From Pseudomonadota bacterium (GTDB lineage Bacteria > Pseudomonadota > Gammaproteobacteria > Xanthomonadales > Xanthomonadaceae), in NCBI GenBank assembly GCA_023395465.1, contig JAEWZE010000240.1:1-9409 (forward strand): 9,409 nucleotides of DNA. Direction: 5' to 3'. The position numbers and the translations under genes are program-made. Below the pieces are notes generated by a model, which was not told the origin of the DNA, ran no database searches, and saw only the letters and a program-made list of their open reading frames with translations. Shown piece after piece: positions 4,988 through 9,409 of the stretch (position 1 is the stretch's first letter; every line of letters starts with the position of its first letter).

Positions 4988-6331
4988 CTATTCGGACAGC
5001 TTGCGGATGAGTTTGTCCCAATCCTCGCGCAGCTTGCCGTCGGTCTCCATCAGGTTGCGGATCTGGCGGCAGGCGTGCAGGACGGTGGTGTGGTCGCGGC
5101 CGGCGAAGGCGTCGCCGATCTCGGGCAGGCTGTGCTCGGTCAGCTCCTTGGCCAGGGCCATGGCCATCTGCCGCGGCCGGGCCAGCGAGCGGGTCCTGCG
5201 CTTGGACAGCAGGTCCTTCATCTGCAGGCCGTAGTAGTCGGCCACGACCTTCTGGATGTTGGGGATGCCGATCGACTGCTGCTGCGCGCGCAGCAGGTCG
5301 CGCAGGGTCTCCTGGGCGAACTCGACGGTGATCGTTCGCCCGGTGAAGTTGGCGCGCGCGGCCAGCGAATTGAGCGCGCCCTCGAGGTCGCGCACGTTGC
5401 CGTGCATCTTCTTGGCCAGCAGGAAGGCGACCTCGTCGGGCACCAGCGTGCCGCGCTCGCGCGACTTGGCGAGCACGATCGCCGCGCGCGTCTCGAAGTC
5501 GGGCGGATCGATCGCCACCGACAGGCCCCAGGCCAGGCGCGACTTCAATCGCGGCTCCAGGCCTTCGACTTCGCGCGGATAGCGGTCGCAGGTCATGATG
5601 ATCTGCTGGCGGCTGTCGAACAGCGTGTTGAAGGTGTGGAAGAACTCTTCCTGGGTGCGGTCCTTGCCGGCAAAGAACTGGATGTCGTCGATCAGCAGCG
5701 CGTCGATCTGGCGGAACTGGCGCTTGAACTGGTCGGACGTCTTCTCCTGGATCGAGCGGAAGAACGCGCTGTAGAACTCCTCCGAACGCAGGTACAGCAC
5801 GCGCGCGGCCGGATTGGCCTGGCGCATCGCGTTGCCGGCGGCGAACATCAGGTGGGTCTTGCCCAGGCCGGTGCCGCCGTACAGCAGCAGCGGGTTGTGC
5901 GCGCGGTCGCCGGGCTTGAGCGCGGCCTGCCAGGCGGCGGCGCGGCCGAGCTGGTTGCTGCGGCCCTCGACGAAGTTGTCGAAGGTGTAGTGGCTGTCCA
6001 GGTGGCCTGCGAACGCCACCGCCGGGACCGGCCGGGCGACGCTGGCGCCACTTCCGGTGCCGGGCGCCGGGCTGGCGGCCGGTGCAGGCGTGGCGCGCGG
6101 CAGCGAGCCGATCTCCAGCTGCACGTCGCCGCTTCCGGCGAAATGCGCCAGCAGCTCGCGGATGCGCTGCAGGTAACGGCTCTCGACCTCGTCGCGGACG
6201 AACGCATTGGGCGCGTACAGGACCGTCCGGCTGTCGTGGCGGCGCGCCTGCAGCGGCTTCAGCCAGGTGTGCACATCCTCGGCCGGCAGTTCGGCTTCCA
6301 GGCGTTCGAGGCAGCGGGGCCAGGCATCCAT
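4988..6331 (-). CDS. dnaA: Chromosomal replication initiator protein DnaA
   Basis: DnaA is the AAA+ ATPase that binds DnaA boxes at oriC, melts the origin and recruits the DnaB helicase. The product is 447 residues with all four domains: N-terminal helicase/DnaA-interaction domain I (1-75, MDAWPRCLERLEAE), a short Ala/Pro-rich linker (about 78-105), the AAA+ domain with YTFDNFVEGRSNQ (115-127), Walker A GGTGLGKT (152-159), Walker B LLIDDIQF (212-219) and EPRLKSRLAWGL (259-270), and a C-terminal DNA-binding domain with the signature GRDHTTVLHACRQI (411-424). The start at ATG 6329-6331 matches the family N-terminus; the frame stays open 77 codons further upstream, but that part is non-homologous and crosses the divergent rpmH promoter. 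No clear ribosome binding site is seen. The last nine codons and stop (4988-5017) are repeated five times immediately downstream. Confidence 0.98.
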   Translation of the reverse strand: MDAWPRCLERLEAELPAEDVHTWLKPLQARRHDSRTVLYAPNAFVRDEVESRYLQRIRELLAHFAGSGDVQLEIGSLPRATPAPAASPAPGTGSGASVARPVPAVAFAGHLDSHYTFDNFVEGRSNQLGRAAAWQAALKPGDRAHNPLLLYGGTGLGKTHLMFAAGNAMRQANPAARVLYLRSEEFYSAFFRSIQEKTSDQFKRQFRQIDALLIDDIQFFAGKDRTQEEFFHTFNTLFDSRQQIIMTCDRYPREVEGLEPRLKSRLAWGLSVAIDPPDFETRAAIVLAKSRERGTLVPDEVAFLLAKKMHGNVRDLEGALNSLAARANFTGRTITVEFAQETLRDLLRAQQQSIGIPNIQKVVADYYGLQMKDLLSKRRTRSLARPRQMAMALAKELTEHSLPEIGDAFAGRDHTTVLHACRQIRNLMETDGKLREDWDKLIRKLSE

Positions 6332-6417
6332 AAAACGTTCGCGTCGCTGTCGTGGTGGAAAAGGAGAGCGCCCGGCGCGCGGCTGCGGCCGGTCGGCGAG
6401 GTCGAAAAGGGGAGGGC

Positions 6418-6423
6418 AGACTA
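6418..6423 (-). promoter_or_regulatory. Candidate dnaA promoter -10 element
   Basis: The minus strand reads TAGTCT about 90 bp upstream of the dnaA ATG, the best -10-like hexamer in a GC-rich leader. No good -35 is found at the usual spacing. A weak DnaA-box-like nonamer (TTTTCCACC, minus, 6354-6362, two mismatches) lies between it and the gene and could serve autoregulation. Low confidence. Confidence 0.22.
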
Positions 6424-6436
6424 CCACCCGCCCCCG

Positions 6437-6454
6437 GCCGGCGCATCCGCCGGC
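6437..6454. other. Stem-loop in dnaA/rpmH divergent region
   Basis: A 7-bp GC stem (GCCGGCG / CGCCGGC) with a CATC loop lies between the candidate dnaA and rpmH promoters. It could be a protein-binding dyad or just GC-rich coincidence. Confidence 0.25.
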
Positions 6455-6477
6455 GCCGGGTGGCGAGCGGGGCCGAC

Positions 6478-6507
6478 TTGACCGGCGACGGGGCACGTCG
6501 CTAGAAT
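6478..6507 (+). promoter_or_regulatory. rpmH promoter (sigma-70 type)
   Basis: TTGACC at 6478-6483 and TAGAAT at 6502-6507 are each one base from the sigma-70 -35 and -10 consensus and are separated by 18 bp. They lie 38 bp upstream of the rpmH ATG, predicting a leader of about 30 bases. It probably drives rpmH, rnpA and yidC. Confidence 0.72.
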
Positions 6508-6545
6508 TGCCGGTTCTTTCCGCCCGCTGCACGTCAGTACACGCC

Positions 6546-6686
6546 ATGGCCACCAAGCGCACCTACCAGCCCAGCAACCTCAAGCGCAAGCGCGACCACG
6601 GCTTCCGTGCCCGCATGGCGACCGCCGACGGCCGCAAGATCCTTGCCCGCCGCCGTGCCAAGGGCCGCAAGCGCCTGTCGGCCTGA
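6546..6686 (+). CDS. rpmH: 50S ribosomal protein L34
   Basis: L34 is a small, very basic protein of the large ribosomal subunit. The product is 46 residues: MATKRTYQPSNLKRKRDHGF followed by the conserved RARMATADGRKILARRRAKGRKRLSA. The length and the TYQPS-x-x-KRKR-x-HGFRARM pattern are diagnostic. The gene starts the plus-strand operon divergent from dnaA, 53 bp before rnpA, the near-universal bacterial pairing that links ribosome and RNase P supply. The frame is open far upstream, but homology begins at this ATG. No strong Shine-Dalgarno is visible in front of it. Confidence 0.98.
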   Translation: MATKRTYQPSNLKRKRDHGFRARMATADGRKILARRRAKGRKRLSA

Positions 6687-6739
6687 GCCGACGAGCTGCT
6701 GCCACCGGGTCGCATGACGGCCCGGGGCCCCACCGATCG

Positions 6740-7174
6740 ATGACCGACGCCTGCTTCCCGAGACAGGCGCGGGTCCGCGCGAGCGCGGATTTCGACCGCA
6801 TCTTCCGCGACGGCCGCCGCGTGGCGCTGCCCATGCTGGCGCTGCACTGGCTGGCCGACGGACAGGCGCCGCGCATGGGACTGGCCGTTTCGCGCAAGGT
6901 CGATCGCCGCGCGGTGGGCCGCAACCGCATCAAGCGGATCCTGCGCGACGCGTTCCGACACGACCGGGCCAGCCTCGCCGCGGGCGCGTACGTATTCGTG
7001 GCGCGGCCGCCGGCGGCTACGGCGACGTCCACCGACCTGCGCGATGCCATGACCAGCCTGCTGCGTCGTGCCGGTGCGTTGCCGCACCCGGCCCCGGACG
7101 GCACAATGCCCGCCGCGGATTCCCGCACGGCATCCCCGCCTCCTCCCACCGCGCCGCGTCCTTCCGGCGAATGA
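6740..7174 (+). CDS. rnpA: Ribonuclease P protein component
   Basis: RnpA binds the catalytic RNA of RNase P and helps it cleave the 5' leader from precursor tRNAs. The 144-residue product begins MTDACFPRQARVRASADFDR, containing the family's hallmark phenylalanine-rich start region, and carries MGLAVSRKVDRRAVGRNRIKR (about 46-66) with the RNR motif at 61-63, followed by RDAFR. The core ends near residue 112. The last 30 or so residues are a Pro/Ala-rich tail (SPPPPTAPRPSGE) beyond the usual ~110-120-residue protein. The start matches family length; no clear ribosome binding site is seen. It lies 53 bp after rpmH and 13 bp before yidC, so the three are probably co-transcribed. Confidence 0.95.
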   Translation: MTDACFPRQARVRASADFDRIFRDGRRVALPMLALHWLADGQAPRMGLAVSRKVDRRAVGRNRIKRILRDAFRHDRASLAAGAYVFVARPPAATATSTDLRDAMTSLLRRAGALPHPAPDGTMPAADSRTASPPPPTAPRPSGE

Positions 7175-7187
7175 GCCTGCCTGCCCG

Positions 7188-8897
7188 ATGAACCAGACCC
7201 GCACCTTCCTGATCGTTGCCTGGCTGATGGTAGCGGTGCTGCTGTGGATGGCATGGAACAAGGAACAGACCGCGCCGCCGGTCCAGGAGATCGCGCAGAC
7301 CCTGCCCGCGGGCGGCAGCGCGGTCCCGGTATCGCCGCCGGCCGGCCAGGCCACCGTGCCCGGCGCGCCCGCGGTGCCGCAGGCCCCGGCCACGGGGCCG
7401 GAAAGCAGCGCCACGCCGCAGCGGGCCAGCGCGGTGCAGGTCGAGACCGACGTGCTGCGCCTGGTCATCGACGGCGGCAGCGTGCTGCGCGCCGAACTGC
7501 TGGCCTACCCGCAGACCCGCGACGAGGCCAGCCCGCCGGTGCTGCTGTTCGACAGCGCCCCACAGCACTTCTATGCGGCGCAGAGCGGCTGGGTCAGCAC
7601 CGCCGGCCCGGCGCCCAACCATGAGCAGGGCTTCGTGCCGGCTGGCGACGCGCGCAGCTTCAGCCTCGCGCCGGGACAGGACGAACTGGTGGTGCCGTTC
7701 GTCTGGCGCGGCCCGGACGGCGTCGAGATCCGGCGCAGCTATGTGCTGTCGCGCGGGCAGTACGCCATCACCGTGCGCGACGAGGTGGTCAACACCGGCA
7801 GCCAGCCCTGGCAGGGCTTCGCCTATCGCCAGCTGCTGCGCGGCTCGCCCGACGTCAAGCGCGGCATGACCAACCCCGAGTCGTTCAGCCTGACCGGCGC
7901 GACCTGGTACGGCGACGAGGGCGGCTATGCGCGGCGCTGGTTCACCGACTACGAAGATGGCGCGATCAACGCCACCGACAGCAACACCTGGATCGCCTTC
8001 GTCCAGCACCATTTCTTCGGCGCCTGGCTGCCGGGCGAAGCCGGCGGCGCGAAGAACGCGATCACGCTCGACACCGATACCAGCAGCGGCGTGCCGCGCT
8101 ACCTGATCCGCGAGATGGCCACCACGCCGGTGGTGGTCGCGCCGGGCCAGCAGGCGGTCGACAGCGCACGCCTGTGGGTCGGGCCCAAGCTGGTCGGCCA
8201 GATCAAGGCGCAGCAGGTGCCAGGCCTGGACCGCGTGGTCGACTACAGCCGCTTCTCGATCATGGCCTGGCTGGGCGAAGGCCTGTTCTGGGTGCTGGAG
8301 AAGCTGCACGGCCTGTTCGGCAACTGGGGCTGGGCGATCGTCGGCCTGGTGGTCCTGGTCAAGATCCTGCTGTTCCCGCTGGCGACCGCGCAGTACAGGT
8401 CGATGGCAAAGATGCGCAAGTTCCAGCCGCGCATGCAGCAGCTCAAGGAGCGCTATGGCGACGACAAGCAGAAGTTCCAGGTCGCCATGATGGAGCTGTA
8501 CAAGAAGGAGAAGATCAATCCCGTTGGCGGCTGCCTGCCGGTGCTGCTGCAGATGCCGATCTTCTTCGCCCTGTACTGGGTGCTGCTCGAGTCGGTGGAA
8601 CTGCGCCATGCGCCGTGGATCGGCTGGATCCAGGACCTGACCGCGCGCGATCCCTGGTTCATCCTGCCGGTGATCAACATCGCGGTGATGTGGGCCACGC
8701 AGAAAATCTCGCCGATGACCGGCATGGACCCGATGCAGCAGCGCATGATGCAGCTGATGCCGCTGGTGTTCGGCGTCATGATGGTGTTCTTCCCGGCCGG
8801 CCTGGTGCTGTACTGGGTCACCAACGGCGGTCTGGGCCTGCTGCAGCAGTGGTACATGCTGCGCAAGTACGGCGACGCCGCGCCGTCCAAGGCCTGA
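7188..8897 (+). CDS. yidC: Membrane protein insertase YidC
   Basis: YidC inserts and folds inner-membrane proteins, alone or with SecYEG. The 569-residue product has the Gram-negative layout: an N-terminal membrane segment (TFLIVAWLMVAVLLWMAW, about 5-22), an Ala/Pro-rich linker, a large periplasmic P1 domain (about 75-350), and a five-helix core from about residue 380. Core motifs include QYRSMAKMRKFQPRMQQLKE, KINPVGGCLPVLLQMPIFFALYW split around residues 443-466, and FFPAGLVLYWVTN near the end. The hydrophilic-groove charge, Arg366 in E. coli, aligns with Lys392 in LVVLVKILLFPL; a basic residue is kept. The start is the ATG at 7188, right before the signal-anchor; the frame is open 40 codons further but that part overlaps rnpA. 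It begins 13 bp after rnpA, so no yidD gene lies between. A strong terminator follows. Confidence 0.97.
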   Translation: MNQTRTFLIVAWLMVAVLLWMAWNKEQTAPPVQEIAQTLPAGGSAVPVSPPAGQATVPGAPAVPQAPATGPESSATPQRASAVQVETDVLRLVIDGGSVLRAELLAYPQTRDEASPPVLLFDSAPQHFYAAQSGWVSTAGPAPNHEQGFVPAGDARSFSLAPGQDELVVPFVWRGPDGVEIRRSYVLSRGQYAITVRDEVVNTGSQPWQGFAYRQLLRGSPDVKRGMTNPESFSLTGATWYGDEGGYARRWFTDYEDGAINATDSNTWIAFVQHHFFGAWLPGEAGGAKNAITLDTDTSSGVPRYLIREMATTPVVVAPGQQAVDSARLWVGPKLVGQIKAQQVPGLDRVVDYSRFSIMAWLGEGLFWVLEKLHGLFGNWGWAIVGLVVLVKILLFPLATAQYRSMAKMRKFQPRMQQLKERYGDDKQKFQVAMMELYKKEKINPVGGCLPVLLQMPIFFALYWVLLESVELRHAPWIGWIQDLTARDPWFILPVINIAVMWATQKISPMTGMDPMQQRMMQLMPLVFGVMMVFFPAGLVLYWVTNGGLGLLQQWYMLRKYGDAAPSKA

Positions 8898-8914
8898 CGC
8901 ACGCGCCGATGCCC

Positions 8915-8943
8915 GAAGCCCGCCGCCCGGCGGGCTTCTTCAT
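8915..8943 (+). terminator. Intrinsic terminator after yidC
   Basis: A perfect 10-bp stem, GAAGCCCGCC / GGCGGGCTTC, with a GCCC loop (8915-8938) is followed by TTCATT, giving a short T-rich tail. It lies 17 bp after the yidC stop and 12 bp before the mnmE start, so mnmE either depends on read-through or on a promoter I cannot see. Confidence 0.78.
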
Positions 8944-8955
8944 TCCGCAGGTCCC

Positions 8956-9409
8956 ATGAACGTCCGTTCCGCCGATACCTCCGACACCATCGCCGCGATC
9001 GCCACGCCCGCGGGCGCCGGCGGCGTCGGCATCGTGCGGCTGTCCGGCCCGGACGCGCTGGCGATCGGGCGCCAGCTGTGCGCGCTTGCGCTACGCCCTC
9101 GGCATGCCCACCACGTGCGGTTCCGCGACGGCGACGGCGACGTGCTCGACGACGGCATCGCGCTGGCCTTCGTCGCGCCGGCCAGCTTCACCGGCGAGGA
9201 CGTGGTCGAGCTGCAGGCGCACGGCAGCGCGCCGGTGCTGCGCCAGCTGCTCGCGCGCTGCTGCGCGCTGGGCGCGCGGATCGCGCGGCCGGGCGAGTTC
9301 AGCGAGCGCGCCTATCTCAACGGCCGCCTCGACCTGGCCCAGGCCGAGGCCGTCGCCGCCCGGATCGCGGCCGGCGGCGCGCGTGCCGCGCGCGCCCCCC
9401 CGCGCGCGC
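8956..9409 (+). CDS. mnmE: tRNA uridine-5-carboxymethylaminomethyl(34) synthesis GTPase MnmE, N-terminal part
   Basis: MnmE (TrmE) works with MnmG to modify U34 of several tRNAs using a folate-bound one-carbon unit. The ATG at 8956-8958 opens MNVRSADTSDTIAAIATPAG and runs off the right edge after 151 codons. The folate-binding N-terminal domain is clear: IAAIATPAGAGGVGIVRLSG, FTGEDVVELQAHGS, and GARIARPGEFSERAYLNGRL followed by DLAQAEAV. The GTPase domain lies outside. The last 15-20 codons (from about 9350) drift from the family pattern: where AD-L-I-x-A...AARAA-R is usual, the sequence gives AARIAAGGARAARAPPRA, and the DNA has a seven-C run at 9395-9401 then GC dinucleotides. This suggests sequencing error at a contig end rather than biology. 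AGG at 8949-8951 is a weak ribosome binding site. Confidence 0.93.
   Translation, partial: MNVRSADTSDTIAAIATPAGAGGVGIVRLSGPDALAIGRQLCALALRPRHAHHVRFRDGDGDVLDDGIALAFVAPASFTGEDVVELQAHGSAPVLRQLLARCCALGARIARPGEFSERAYLNGRLDLAQAEAVAARIAAGGARAARAPPRA

Noticed and set aside
6332..6562. 77-codon N-terminal extension of dnaA
   Set aside because: Homology starts at MDAWPRCLERLEAE. The extension covers the divergent rpmH promoter and the rpmH start.
7017..8609. 530-codon minus-strand frame
   Set aside because: Antisense shadow of rnpA and yidC with a low-complexity translation.

Overview
The window looks like the chromosomal replication-origin neighbourhood of a high-GC gammaproteobacterium of the order Xanthomonadales (Lysobacter/Luteimonas/Xanthomonas type). 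This rests on the gene order gyrB-recF-dnaN-dnaA / rpmH-rnpA-yidC-mnmE and on protein sequences that match remembered Xanthomonas versions closely, especially DnaA, DnaN and RecF. No species call is possible.

Left arm, all on the minus strand (transcribed right to left): dnaA (4988-6331), dnaN (2473-3573), recF (1263-2366) and the 5' part of gyrB (1-1118, cut by the window edge). This is the classic initiator / sliding clamp / recombination / gyrase set. Three near-identical palindromes of the ParB-binding parS type lie at 1285-1300, 1924-1939 and 2445-2460. Two of them are embedded in the recF reading frame, where each encodes the peptide FHVEH.

Right arm, plus strand, divergent from dnaA across a 214-bp promoter region: rpmH (L34), rnpA (RNase P protein), yidC (membrane insertase) with a clear terminator, and the start of mnmE (tRNA U34 modification GTPase), cut by the right edge. 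The last ~60 bp look unreliable.

The unusual part is the gap between dnaA and dnaN, 1414 bp here. Its dnaN-proximal ~240 bp look like oriC, with AT-rich stretches, several DnaA-box-like sites and a long dyad. The middle ~800 bp hold no gene I can support. The dnaA-proximal 360 bp hold five tandem 69-73-bp repeats, each carrying a copy of the last nine codons plus stop of dnaA (peptide DKLIRKLSE). The copies differ from each other and from dnaA at eight nucleotide sites, every one of them synonymous, while the filler between copies is almost invariant. That pattern is hard to get from simple tandem duplication and neutral drift. It is the observation most worth following: it could be a stack of attachment-site remnants from elements that integrate at the 3' end of dnaA, or copies donated by dnaA genes of relatives.
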